Origin: JBFXAM01 sp050184295
GTDB lineage: Bacteria > Planctomycetota > Phycisphaerae > UBA1845 > Fen-1342
Assembly: GCA_050184295.1 (NCBI GenBank)
Contig: JBFXAM010000009.1
Span: 4,587-68,586 of the forward strand
DNA length: 64,000 nucleotides
Reading direction: 5' to 3'
The notes under the pieces were generated by a model, which worked only from the letters and a program-made list of their open reading frames with translations, was not told the origin of the DNA and made no database searches. A program made the position numbers and the translations under genes. This document shows positions 44,667-52,406 of this stretch, one piece after another. The first letter of the stretch is position 1, and every line of letters begins with the position of its first letter.

Positions 44667-45238
44667 GCCTCGCCCTCGGGCCACAAAACCTGGATGAGCC
44701 AGGCGCGCGCAAAGCGCCACTCGCGCGCCGCGGACGCGCGCGAAATCTGAAGCACGTCGGCCGCCTGCTCTTCCGACAACCCGCCGAAGAAACGCAGCTC
44801 CACCAGCCGCGCCTTGCGCTCGCTGAGAGCAGCCAAGCGCTGCAACGCTTCCTCCAGCGCCTCGACATCCACCGGCTCGCGCACCGCCGATCCAACCGCC
44901 GCCAGCGTGATACGCTCCCACCCCGCGCCGCGCTTCTCGCGTGATCGCGAGCGGGCGTGGTCGATCAGCACCTGCCGCATCACCCGGGCCGCGAGCGCCA
45001 TGAAGTGGGACCGGTCGCGCGCGTCGACCGGCGAGTCCTGGATCAGCTTGACATAGGCCTCGTGGACCAGCGCGGTGGGTTGCAGCGTGTGATCGGCCGG
45101 CTGGTTCCGGAAGTATGCCGCCGCCAGGGCGCGCAGCTCCTCGTAAACGAGAGGAAACAATCGCTCGCCGGCCCGGACGTCGCCGCCCGCCAGCGCGCCG
45201 ACGAGCTCCGTAATCTCTTTTCCTGTCGAAGGTTGCAC
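44663..45238 (-). CDS. ECF RNA polymerase sigma factor, Sig-70_X6 (ECF01-type)
   Basis: A 191-residue alternative sigma factor. Region 2 includes LFPLVYEELRALAAAYFRNQ, HTLQPTALVHEAYVKL and DRSHFMALAARVMRQVLIDHARSR; region 4 is LAALSERKARLVELRFFGGLSEEQAADVLQISRASAAREW, a helix-turn-helix for the -35 element. These are the marks of the planctomycete-rich X6 group. The GTG at 45238 has GGAG seven bases upstream. Its stop overlaps the kinase start, suggesting the kinase regulates the sigma factor or its output. It lies 172 bases from, and divergent to, the serine hydrolase gene, a possible target. Confidence 0.93.
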   Translation of the reverse strand: MQPSTGKEITELVGALAGGDVRAGERLFPLVYEELRALAAAYFRNQPADHTLQPTALVHEAYVKLIQDSPVDARDRSHFMALAARVMRQVLIDHARSRSREKRGAGWERITLAAVGSAVREPVDVEALEEALQRLAALSERKARLVELRFFGGLSEEQAADVLQISRASAAREWRFARAWLIQVLWPEGEA

Positions 45239-45410
45239 GCCATCGCTCCAGTGCTTCGGTGTCGAGCATACGTCGCGCCGGCCGCATGCGTCAACGAGAA
45301 TCGGCGGCCTGTCCTCCGGGTTTCTGATGCGCCGCGGATGCGGATGGCGTGTATGGGGTTGGCGTTGCTTCACTCCCGAGTTGGTCTGACCCTCCTTCAA
45401 GGAGATCAAG

Positions 45411-47681
45411 GTGAATCGTGCAATCGTGTCGAGCGCAGTGAGCATCGGGCTCGTCCTCGTCCTGTCGGCCCTGGTCGCCGGGGCCGACCCCGAACGAGAT
45501 TCGGAGACCGAGACCGGGTGGTGGTACTTCACCTCCGCCACCGAGACGCAGATTAATGACCGGCGCGCGCAGGGCTACCGCATCATCAAGCTGGCGGTTG
45601 TGGACAACAATCCCATGCGCTTCGCGGCCGTCCTGGTGCGGAATACGGGCGAATACTTCAATCCGCAGGACGGCTGGTGGTTCGGGCTGACGTATGCCGA
45701 GCTCGAAGACGTTCTGGACAACCCCGGCGTGCGCGCCACGCAGCTCTATCCGTACCTCAACAGCGACGGAAACCTGCGCTACGCCGTCGTGCTCGTCACC
45801 AACACCGGGCAGTATGCCAAGGGCTGGTGGTGGGCGCACAACGTCGATGCCCTGGGCATTCTCGGCATCGCCAACGATCACAACATGCGCTTGGTGGCGT
45901 GGGAGCGGCGGCCGAACGAGGGCGCGCGGTTCAGTTGCGTGTTCGTGTCAAACAGCGGCGCCGACGACCGCATGTGGTGGCTGTATCCCGGCGTCTCGCA
46001 GGCGACGATCTCCGACGCGCTGGCCCAGCACAACGCCCGCATCACCGACCTGACCTACATCGGCAACGGGCAGTTCGACGCGGTGCTCGAGGAACGACAG
46101 GGACAACGCTGGTGGTGGAACTTCGGCTACACCTCGGAGCAGTTGCAGATCCTGTACGGCAACCGGGAAGCGCGGCTGTACGACATCCAGCCCTACGGCA
46201 ACGGGACCTACGCCGTGCTGATGATGAATAACGCCAACGCGCTGGAAGAGCGCGTCAGCGCCATCATGCGCGGGATCATGGGCGACGAGAACCTCGTGCC
46301 GCTGGGCGCGTCGCTGAAGCGCGTGAACGGCTCGTACCGCGCCGCGATCCATCACGACCGCATCTTCGATCCGGCCAGCACGATCAAGGTGCTGCACCAC
46401 GTGCATGCCATGCGGCAGGTCGCGCTCGGCAACATCGGATTCGCGCAGCTCATCAACGTGAACGGCTTCACCGGCGCCGCCGGCGGCTGCCCGCCGGAAG
46501 ATCCCGACCAGAATGAGGCCCTCGACGACGTGTTGCGGTTGATGATGGAGAACTCCGACAACGTCCGCACCGAGGCGATCAAGGACCGTTTCGGGCAAAA
46601 CAACATCAACGCCACCGCCGACGCACTGAACATGCCCAACACCGAACTGGTGCGGCGCATCGGCTGCGGCGGCGAGCACAACGAGATGACGCTTGAGGAT
46701 CTGAGCAGTCTGCACGAGGAAGTCGTCAACGGCTACGTGAACGGACCGACCGGAGACTGGCGCGACGAGTTCTATGATCTGATGATCAACAGCAACAGCA
46801 GCGCCATGACCTACGGCGGTGCGGCCGGATACCCCGATGTGGGCGGCATCATCGACGAAGAGGCCGCGGACATCGGTTTGCCGGATGCCAAACGCCTGGC
46901 GTTTCGCGCCGCCGTCGACTTCGCCTCCAAGGGCGGCAGCGTCGGGCTCGACGGCCTGCGGTACCGCTCCGTCTTCGCGTGGTTCAGCCTTCCGTTTATG
47001 ACCAACGGCGTTGTCACGCCGCGCGAATTCGTCACCGGCACGTTTGTGGACGGGGCGGTCGACGACACGCTCGCGGCGAACGCGATCAGCGCCGGCGCGA
47101 GCGAAATCCTGCGCGACGAGCTCCGCGCCGCCTTGCTGACTTGGTTCGTCGCGGGCTCGATCGAGCTTTCATCCGCCGCCGGCTTCGAGACCAGCGGCCC
47201 GCTGGGCGGCCCGTTCGCGCCGAACGGTCGCACGTACACCATTTCGAACCCGGGAGACGCGGCCGTGAACTGGCTGGCCAGCGACAATCGCACCTGGGCT
47301 CGGATCCTGCCCGCCGGCGGCAGCCTGCCGGCAGGCGGAAGCTCGCTGGTGACCATCTACACCGACACGCCGATCAATGACCTGTTGCCGGGCGTGTACA
47401 CGGGCACGGCGACGTTCACCAATTCGACGAACGGCAACGGCAATGCGAGCCGTTCGATGCTCGTGACGGTGTTTGCGATCCTGGGCGACCTGAACTGCGA
47501 TGGGGAAGTGAACAACTTCGACATCGACCCGTTTGTGCTCGCGCTCACCGACCCGCGCGCGTATGGCGCACTGTACCCAGGGTGTCCGGTCAGCGGCGGC
47601 GACATCAACGGCGACGGGCAGGTGAACAACTTCGACATCGATCCGTTCATCGAGTGCATCGTGCTGACCGCCTGCCCATAG
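45411..47681 (+). CDS. Secreted serine hydrolase (beta-lactamase / polyglycine-hydrolase-like) with dockerin
   Basis: A 756-residue exported enzyme. After a signal peptide (to about 24) come five repeats of about 50 residues, each with GWW, MWW or WWW and a YRIIKLAVVDNN- or AVVLVTNTG-type strand pair, resembling the structural repeat of fungal polyglycine hydrolases. The class-A-beta-lactamase/transpeptidase fold follows: Ser323-x-x-Lys326 (ASTIK), Ser382-Asp-Asn384 (NSDN) and Lys507-Gly-Gly-Ser (KGGS) replacing the usual KTG. An Ig-like domain leads to two dockerin-like calcium loops (GDLNCDGEVNNFD, GDINGDGQVNNFD). Likely a peptidase or peptidoglycan-type hydrolase outside the cell, docked to a cohesin or acting as a sorting tag. 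GTG 45411 has AAGGAG nine bases upstream. Substrate unknown. Confidence 0.85.
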   Translation: MNRAIVSSAVSIGLVLVLSALVAGADPERDSETETGWWYFTSATETQINDRRAQGYRIIKLAVVDNNPMRFAAVLVRNTGEYFNPQDGWWFGLTYAELEDVLDNPGVRATQLYPYLNSDGNLRYAVVLVTNTGQYAKGWWWAHNVDALGILGIANDHNMRLVAWERRPNEGARFSCVFVSNSGADDRMWWLYPGVSQATISDALAQHNARITDLTYIGNGQFDAVLEERQGQRWWWNFGYTSEQLQILYGNREARLYDIQPYGNGTYAVLMMNNANALEERVSAIMRGIMGDENLVPLGASLKRVNGSYRAAIHHDRIFDPASTIKVLHHVHAMRQVALGNIGFAQLINVNGFTGAAGGCPPEDPDQNEALDDVLRLMMENSDNVRTEAIKDRFGQNNINATADALNMPNTELVRRIGCGGEHNEMTLEDLSSLHEEVVNGYVNGPTGDWRDEFYDLMINSNSSAMTYGGAAGYPDVGGIIDEEAADIGLPDAKRLAFRAAVDFASKGGSVGLDGLRYRSVFAWFSLPFMTNGVVTPREFVTGTFVDGAVDDTLAANAISAGASEILRDELRAALLTWFVAGSIELSSAAGFETSGPLGGPFAPNGRTYTISNPGDAAVNWLASDNRTWARILPAGGSLPAGGSSLVTIYTDTPINDLLPGVYTGTATFTNSTNGNGNASRSMLVTVFAILGDLNCDGEVNNFDIDPFVLALTDPRAYGALYPGCPVSGGDINGDGQVNNFDIDPFIECIVLTACP

Positions 47682-48133
47682 GCCGCGCGGCACGCGGGCC
47701 GGGTCGGCAACACGGACCCGCGCCCAGCAACCGCGCCTTGCGAACCCGGGATTGCCAGCCCGCGCATACGAACGCGGGTTTGGCAATCCCGGTTTCGCTA
47801 CCGCGGGGTCGTCAGCCGCACCCTGTGACGATGTGTCTCTGGCTGACGAACGGACCACCGGTTGCTGCGCGGTGCGCGACGCGAGCCACGCGTGGGAGCG
47901 GTCGTGGAGCGGAGGATGAGTGCCGCGATGAAGACCGACGCACTTGCCGGCACCGCGGAGTCCGATCGATCCGCGATTCCGAAGCCGGGAAAGACGTGCT
48001 GCTCGGAATTCACGCGGCGCGTACGCTGTCGCGAGGCGCTACCGCGCGGATTCCGCCGTGTCGACGGTGGCGCCGGAGCCCGCGCGCATTGGGATGCGAC
48101 CGCATGCGGCCGAGCAGGCGCCGCCGGACCGAC
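47682..48133. other. Convergent gap, terminator and nothing else seen
   Basis: 452 bases between the serine hydrolase and lexA stops. It holds the inverted repeat at 47741-47797; the remainder shows only frames without a start or ribosome site. Confidence 0.4.
47741..47797. terminator. Imperfect long inverted repeat
   Basis: Arms of about 24 bases share a perfect CCGGGATTGCCA / TGGCAATCCCGG core with mismatches at both ends, around an eight-base loop. It lies 60 bases past the serine hydrolase stop and probably terminates it. Confidence 0.55.
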
Positions 48134-48781
48134 TCATCCGCCACGCGGAAGGTAGCGCCGCACCACGCCGATGACCACACCCTGAATGGTGACGCGCTCG
48201 ACGATGAGCGGTTCGTAAGCCGGATTCGCCGGCTGGAGCCGAACCCCGCGCGGATGCCGGTAGATGCGCTTCAGCGTCGCCTCGCCGTCGGGCAGCAGCG
48301 CGACGACCATTTCGCCGTCGCGTGCGGTTTCGCGCGGCTCGACGATCACGTAATCACCGTCGCAGATACTGTCTTCGATCATGCTGTCGCCGCGGACGCG
48401 CAGCGCAAACGGCGCGCCCGAGCCGGCGAATACCTCTTCCAGATCGAGGGCCTCGCGATCCTCGATCGCTTCGATCGGTCGGCCGGCGGCGATACGCCCC
48501 GCGAGCGGAATCCGAGAGGGGCGCTCGTCGGGAAAGTCGATCGCCGCGTTAAGTCGCAAAGAGCGTGCCCTGTGTCGCGTGCGCTTGAGATAGCCCTTTT
48601 TCTGCAAGGCGCTGATGTGCTCGAAGATTGTCACTTTGCTGACGCCGAACTCGTCGGCGAGCTCTTGCATCGTCGGCGCATAGCCGTTGCGGCGCTCGTA
48701 GTCGCGCACGAACGTCAACACACGGAGTTGCTTCGGCGTCAGGGACGCCTGCGGTTTTGCGCCACTCTTGAGTCGGGGCAT
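48134..48781 (-). CDS. lexA: LexA SOS repressor
   Basis: A 215-residue transcriptional repressor that blocks SOS genes until RecA filaments trigger its self-cleavage. The N-terminal winged helix-turn-helix is LTPKQLRVLTFVRDYERRNGYAPTMQELADEFGVSKVTIFEHISALQKKGYL. The scissile Ala-Gly lies in IAAGRP (Ala99-Gly100), with catalytic Ser133 (GDSMI) and Lys171 (ATLKRIY). ATG 48781 has GGAG about seven bases upstream. A long frame overlaps its 5' end from upstream, and a strong promoter with a dyad sits at 49492-49530; autoregulation there is likely. No RecA or polymerase genes are in the window. Confidence 0.97.
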   Translation of the reverse strand: MPRLKSGAKPQASLTPKQLRVLTFVRDYERRNGYAPTMQELADEFGVSKVTIFEHISALQKKGYLKRTRHRARSLRLNAAIDFPDERPSRIPLAGRIAAGRPIEAIEDREALDLEEVFAGSGAPFALRVRGDSMIEDSICDGDYVIVEPRETARDGEMVVALLPDGEATLKRIYRHPRGVRLQPANPAYEPLIVERVTIQGVVIGVVRRYLPRGG

Positions 48782-49448
48782 GAGCCCACTCCTGCGAACA
48801 CGAACCGGTCCGGGACTCGTCCCAGTTTCGCGTCGCCGGCAGACCGCCTGCGGCGCCGCGTCCCGAACCCCCGTCGCATTCCGTTGGAATTCCGTCGCCT
48901 GGCAGACCAAACGACCGTACCTTCGATTGGGCGGGCGCCACGCCGGAACCGTGATCCCGCACCGCATCCCGCGGCGAACCGATCGAACTCGGCTCTGCGA
49001 GGCGCCGAGAGGCGTCAAACGAACGCACTTCCGGCACGCCTGCTGCCACCCCGCTCGCTGGCGCGATCTCCGCAGCGCCCGAATACGGCACCGCTGCCCG
49101 AGAAAAACCCACCGGCACCGCCCGCGCCTCGGCGACCCTGCGCCGCAACTCGCGGAGCGACGACACAAACGCGCCGCGCCGCGGCACAAACTCGAGCGAA
49201 CGGCAAGACGTGTCGACGCTGCGGCCCCCGGCGCGACTGCCCTCACGTCCGACAACGCCCGCCGCCGCCGAAATGGCGCGCGCCGCCGCGCTGATCCAGC
49301 GGCGCAGCGCGCCGACATCGCCGCTCGAGACCGGCGTCGCGCGGAGTTCGAGAAAGCCTGCCCCGCCGTCGCTCACTTCCGTGCAAAAGTCGCCGCCCGG
49401 ACCCAGCAGACACAGCATCCGACCGGCAGCCAGTTCGTCCGCACCCAT
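48549..49448 (-). CDS. Hypothetical ORF upstream of, and overlapping, lexA
   Basis: A 299-codon frame that starts at ATG 49448 with GGAG six bases upstream and a strong promoter, and runs 233 bases into lexA in another frame. The first 100-150 codons look genuine: codon third positions are mostly G/C and the protein has an ordered start (MGADELAAGRMLCLLGPG, FLELRATPVSSGDVGALRRW). Later parts turn Ala/Arg/Ser-rich, and the section over lexA is a shadow. Either the true gene ends near lexA after a frameshift, or it is a long leader ORF coupled to lexA. No family recognised. Its position makes it a candidate SOS-regulated protein. Confidence 0.4.
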   Translation of the reverse strand: MGADELAAGRMLCLLGPGGDFCTEVSDGGAGFLELRATPVSSGDVGALRRWISAAARAISAAAGVVGREGSRAGGRSVDTSCRSLEFVPRRGAFVSSLRELRRRVAEARAVPVGFSRAAVPYSGAAEIAPASGVAAGVPEVRSFDASRRLAEPSSIGSPRDAVRDHGSGVAPAQSKVRSFGLPGDGIPTECDGGSGRGAAGGLPATRNWDESRTGSCSQEWAHAPTQEWRKTAGVPDAEATPCVDVRARLRAPQRLCADDARARRRVRRQQSDNLRAHQRLAEKGLSQAHATQGTLFAT

Positions 49449-49876
49449 GGCGCACTCCTTTGCGTTCGGGGCGAGCACCGGTTAGCTCGTTGTTCAATAT
49501 GAATATTAACCTAACATCGGGCGTTGTCAACGGCTTTTTTTGCGCGCCGCCACAGTTCGACGGCAAAGGGCAAGGGCGGGTGGGACAAAGGATCAACGGC
49601 GCGGAGGAATCGACGACATGCGTGCGGCGGCTGAGCTTCCACCGCCTTCGTTGAAACGTTCGGCTTTGGCCCTTCGGCGTTCGCCATCAGCGACAAGCTC
49701 GCGAAGCCGGATTGCGCGATGGGTCGCGCAAGCTCCTGCTTGGCTCCGTGTGCCTCCGCTGTCCTGAGAAAGCGGGCGCTTCGCGCCCCGAGGCGGAGCA
49801 GAGCTTGTCGCCAAGGCTTCCGCGTCACACAAACGTGAACGGGCACGCGGCCGTCGAGCGTTGTCGAGCGACCGAG
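49449..49876. other. Promoter region and long-range inverted repeat
   Basis: 428 bases between the ORF upstream of lexA and HPPD. Besides the promoter at 49492-49530 it has a T7 tract near 49535 and an inverted repeat whose arms, GCGACAAGCTC (near 49690) and GAGCTTGTCGC (near 49802), are about 100 bases apart and enclose a GGGCGC-TTC-GCGCCC hairpin. This might be a structured RNA downstream of HPPD or a decayed mobile element. Confidence 0.4.
49492..49530 (-). promoter_or_regulatory. Strong promoter with dyad, candidate LexA operator
   Basis: On the minus strand TTGACA (49525-49530, perfect -35), 16 bases, TAATAT (49503-49508). Overlapping the -10 and start point is a near-palindrome, AATAT-GA-ATATT on the plus strand (49496-49507), extended by GTT/AAC ends. 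A dyad over a -10 upstream of lexA is where an autoregulatory SOS operator would be expected. The lineage-specific LexA motif is not known to me. Confidence 0.55.
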
Positions 49877-50968
49877 CTACAGATTCCCCCGCTTCGCCTG
49901 CTCGCGCTCCAGGCTGACGAACAGCGCCTTGAAGTTTCCCTGCCCGAAACCGCGACAGCCGTGCCGCTCGATCACCTCGAAGAAGAGCGTCGGGCGGTCC
50001 TGCATCGGCTGGGTGAAAATCTGGAGCAGATAGCCGTCCTCGTCGCGGTCGACGAGGATGCCGAGTTCCTTCAGCTCCGAATAATCCTCGTCGATCTCGC
50101 CCACGCGGTCTTTCAGATCCTCGTAATAGGCGTCGGGCACGCGGAGAAAATCGATGTCACGCTGCCGCAACGCCCGCACGGTCGCGCAGATGTCCTTGGT
50201 GTTCATCGCGATGTGCTGTACGCCGGCTCCGCGATAGAAGTCCAGGTATTCGTCGATCTGACTCTTCCTGCGGCCCTCGGCGGGCTCGTTGATCGGGAAC
50301 TTCAGCTTGCCCGAGCCGTTCTCCATCACCTTGGACATCAGCGCGCTGTACTCGGTCGAGATGTCCTTGTCGGTGAAGTGGGTGAGCTGGGAGAAGCCCA
50401 TCACCTGCTCGAACCAGTGCGTCCAGAAGTTCATCTCGCCCAGATACACGTTCGTGACGATGTGGTCGATCGCCGCCAGCCCGGTCGGCTCCGACCCGTG
50501 GGCCTGGATCGGCGCGAAGCCGGGCAGAAACGGCCCACGGTAGTTCCGTCGCTCGACGAGTTTGAACACCGTGTCGCCGGCGTATTTCAGGATTCCCGTC
50601 TTCACGACGCCGTTCGAATCCTCAAACGCTTGGGCCGGCTGAAGCACCGTCGCGCCGCGGGCCTTGGCCTCGTTGACGGCGGCGTCGCAGTCGGTGACTT
50701 CGAGCGCGATCGCCTTCACGCCGTCGCCGTGCAGGGCGCAGTGCCGCGCGATCTCGTGATCGGGCTCCAGGGCGCTGGTGAGCACGAAGCGGATGTTGCC
50801 CTGCTGCATGACGTAGCTGGCGCGGTCGCGCACGCCGGTTTCAAGCCCCTGCTTGGCGACCGGCTTGAACCCGAACACCTTGTCATAAAAGTGCGCCGCC
50901 TGCTTGGCGTTTCCGACGTAGAACTCGACGTGGTCCCAGCCGCGCAGCGGCAGAAAATCGGTGGCCAT
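49877..50968 (-). CDS. hpd: 4-hydroxyphenylpyruvate dioxygenase
   Basis: Non-haem Fe(II) enzyme that turns 4-hydroxyphenylpyruvate into homogentisate in tyrosine breakdown, also the head group source for tocopherol-type compounds and pyomelanin. The 363-residue protein has two VOC-type domains; iron ligands are His169 (AIDHIVTNV), His252 (QHIAMNT) and Glu331 (FFEVIER). The C-terminal gate helix GFGQGNFKALFVSLEREQ is intact. ATG 50968 has AAGG about nine bases upstream. No homogentisate dioxygenase lies nearby, so the downstream pathway is elsewhere or absent. Confidence 0.97.
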   Translation of the reverse strand: MATDFLPLRGWDHVEFYVGNAKQAAHFYDKVFGFKPVAKQGLETGVRDRASYVMQQGNIRFVLTSALEPDHEIARHCALHGDGVKAIALEVTDCDAAVNEAKARGATVLQPAQAFEDSNGVVKTGILKYAGDTVFKLVERRNYRGPFLPGFAPIQAHGSEPTGLAAIDHIVTNVYLGEMNFWTHWFEQVMGFSQLTHFTDKDISTEYSALMSKVMENGSGKLKFPINEPAEGRRKSQIDEYLDFYRGAGVQHIAMNTKDICATVRALRQRDIDFLRVPDAYYEDLKDRVGEIDEDYSELKELGILVDRDEDGYLLQIFTQPMQDRPTLFFEVIERHGCRGFGQGNFKALFVSLEREQAKRGNL

Positions 50969-51195
50969 GGCCGCCGCCTTGTGTCTTCCCCGGTTTCCGT
51001 AAAGCTCGCCAGGCAACCGCCGGCAATACGCGTCGCTGTAGCCGCCCAGATCGCGTGACGCAGCAACCGCCCACATGGCGTGATGCCGCAGCCGCCGGCG
51101 AAGGCCCGCCGCGGGGGAGGCGCGGGCGGGGCGTTTTTCATTATCGCGATTGAGAAGATGAAAGACAATCGGGGCGGCCCTGCGCGCAAGTCTAT

Positions 51196-51229
51196 GGCAT
51201 GCTTTCGCGGTGCTCCGCGAAAGCATGCC
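51196..51229 (-). terminator. 15-bp perfect hairpin
   Basis: GGCATGCTTTCGCGG and its exact reverse complement flank the loop TGCT, 20 bases past the stop of the fibronectin-III gene; upstream on this strand lies HPPD. A terminator function for the minus-strand gene fits. Confidence 0.6.
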
Positions 51230-51248
51230 CCTCCGCCGGCCTCGATCG

Positions 51249-52040
51249 TCAAACCCGTGCCTTGCCGCGCTTCGTGCTCCCATTCCCATTCGACAGCACC
51301 TTCTGAACCGCGCGCCCGTCCACGGTCGAAGGCGTCGCCGAACCTGTGGCACCGGTTTCCAACCGGTGATCCGCCATGACGCTCGCCGTCAGCCCGCCGC
51401 CCGGTGCTTGCCCAAAGTTGACGGTGAAGATCGGGCTCAGCGGCCCGCTCGAATCCGCCCGCTGGCCTTGCACGGTGTATTGCACGCTGTCCGGTCCGGC
51501 GATGAGCGAGTCGTCCACGAACTCCTTCTTGCCGCTCACGCCGATGAACGAGAACTCGCTTTCGCCCGGCAGCCGCCGGCGGATGATGTACGACGTGCCG
51601 CTCGTGCCCGTCGGGTTCGCGGCCTTCCAGCGCAGCGTCAGGTTCCCGCCGCTGGCGTCGAGCGTGACCGTCAAATCCGTCGGCTGGGCCGGCGGCGGCG
51701 CGGGCGAATGCGGCGACGGCGGCGGAATCTGGGCCAGGTTGTAGACGATCGACGGCTTGGCCTGCGACTCGGCGAATGCGCGAATGAGCCGCACCGTATC
51801 GCCCGCGCTCGACCGCAGCGACCCGAACGCATCTTCCGCGACTTGCGTCGCGACGCGGTACGCCTGCTTGGCCTGCTCCTGAGCCAGTGCGGCATTCGCG
51901 GCGCTGGTCGTCGCGCTGGTGAACGCGGTCGCCTGCCCGGCGGTCAGACCGATCTGCGTCGCATTGGTCGTGAAAACACCGGTGTGGGCCTGACACCATT
52001 CCAGAAACGCGGCCCGCGGGGTCGTCGGATAGGCACCCAT
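51249..52040 (-). CDS. Fibronectin type III domain protein
   Basis: A 263-residue protein without an evident signal peptide. The first 100 residues form an Ala-rich helical part (AFLEWCQAHTGVFTTNATQIGLT, ATTSAANAALAQEQAKQAYRVATQVAEDAF); then a Pro-rich linker (IPPPSPHSPAPPPAQP) leads to a fibronectin-III-like beta sandwich (LTLRWKAANPTGTSGTSYIIRRR, VQYTVQGQRADSSGPLSPIFTVNFG). The last 30 residues include DHRLETGATG, which is the translation of a dispersed hairpin repeat, so the 3' end may have been altered by its insertion. ATG 52040 has GGAG. Function unknown; the helical part may mediate assembly. Confidence 0.75.
   Translation of the reverse strand: MGAYPTTPRAAFLEWCQAHTGVFTTNATQIGLTAGQATAFTSATTSAANAALAQEQAKQAYRVATQVAEDAFGSLRSSAGDTVRLIRAFAESQAKPSIVYNLAQIPPPSPHSPAPPPAQPTDLTVTLDASGGNLTLRWKAANPTGTSGTSYIIRRRLPGESEFSFIGVSGKKEFVDDSLIAGPDSVQYTVQGQRADSSGPLSPIFTVNFGQAPGGGLTASVMADHRLETGATGSATPSTVDGRAVQKVLSNGNGSTKRGKARV
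51346..51368. repeat. GTGGCAC hairpin repeat inside the FnIII gene
   Basis: GTGGCACCGGTTTCCAACCGGTG, read in the coding frame of the fibronectin-III gene as part of its C-terminus. Same architecture as the copies at 35206-35302 and 52057-52081. Confidence 0.7.
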
Positions 52041-52056
52041 GCGTAACTCCTTTTAC

Positions 52057-52081
52057 GGGTGGCACCGGCATCCTGCCGGTG
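52057..52081. repeat. GTGGCAC hairpin repeat before the FnIII gene
   Basis: GGTGGCACCGGCATCCTGCCGGTG, 17 bases from the FnIII start codon and directly behind its ribosome site, so it lies in the leader. Arms CACCGGCA/TGCCGGTG pair. Confidence 0.7.
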
Positions 52082-52207
52082 ATTTGCCAGCGCGCCGCAG
52101 CAACGCGCCTCGGCGGGTGCGCTGCGCTTCGCATCGGAATTTCTGGCGAAAATCTGTCGCGATCGCGCACGTTTGGCTCGAGATCCGGCCCGTTTTCGCC
52201 GCGCGCG

Positions 52208-52360
52208 GTCCATGCGCCGCCGCGCCGCGTCCATGCGGCGCGCCGCTCCGTCCACGCGGCGCAGCGCCGCGTCCATGCGCCGTGACGCCACGTCCATGCG
52301 CCGCCGCGCCGCGTCCACGCGCCGCCGTGCTTCGTCCACGCAACGGCGCTGCGCGTCCAT
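52208..52360. repeat. 21-bp tandem repeat, eight units
   Basis: GTCCAT or GTCCAC recurs exactly every 21 bases (52208, 52229, 52250, 52271, 52292, 52313, 52334, 52355), separated by GCGCCGCCGCGCCGC-like spacers with scattered changes. As 21 is a multiple of three, all six frames stay open over much of it and encode seven-residue repeats, e.g. MDAARRR on the minus strand. I see no ribosome site for such a frame, so I treat it as a non-coding minisatellite. Confidence 0.9.
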
Positions 52361-52406
52361 CCCGCGTCACACCGCACCCGCTCAATGGCAAGCGTCCGGG
52401 CCGCCA

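Noticed and set aside
48549..49448. SulA-like SOS cell-division inhibitor
   Set aside because: Position next to lexA invites it, but no sequence similarity to SulA is visible.
51944..52360. Minus-strand frame with MDAARRR heptads as a coiled-coil protein
   Set aside because: No ribosome site, all frames are open over the 21-bp repeat, and it runs through a hairpin repeat and into the FnIII gene in the wrong frame.
52208..52360. Regular repeats as a CRISPR array
   Set aside because: Units are 21 bases, tandem without unique spacers, so this is a minisatellite.
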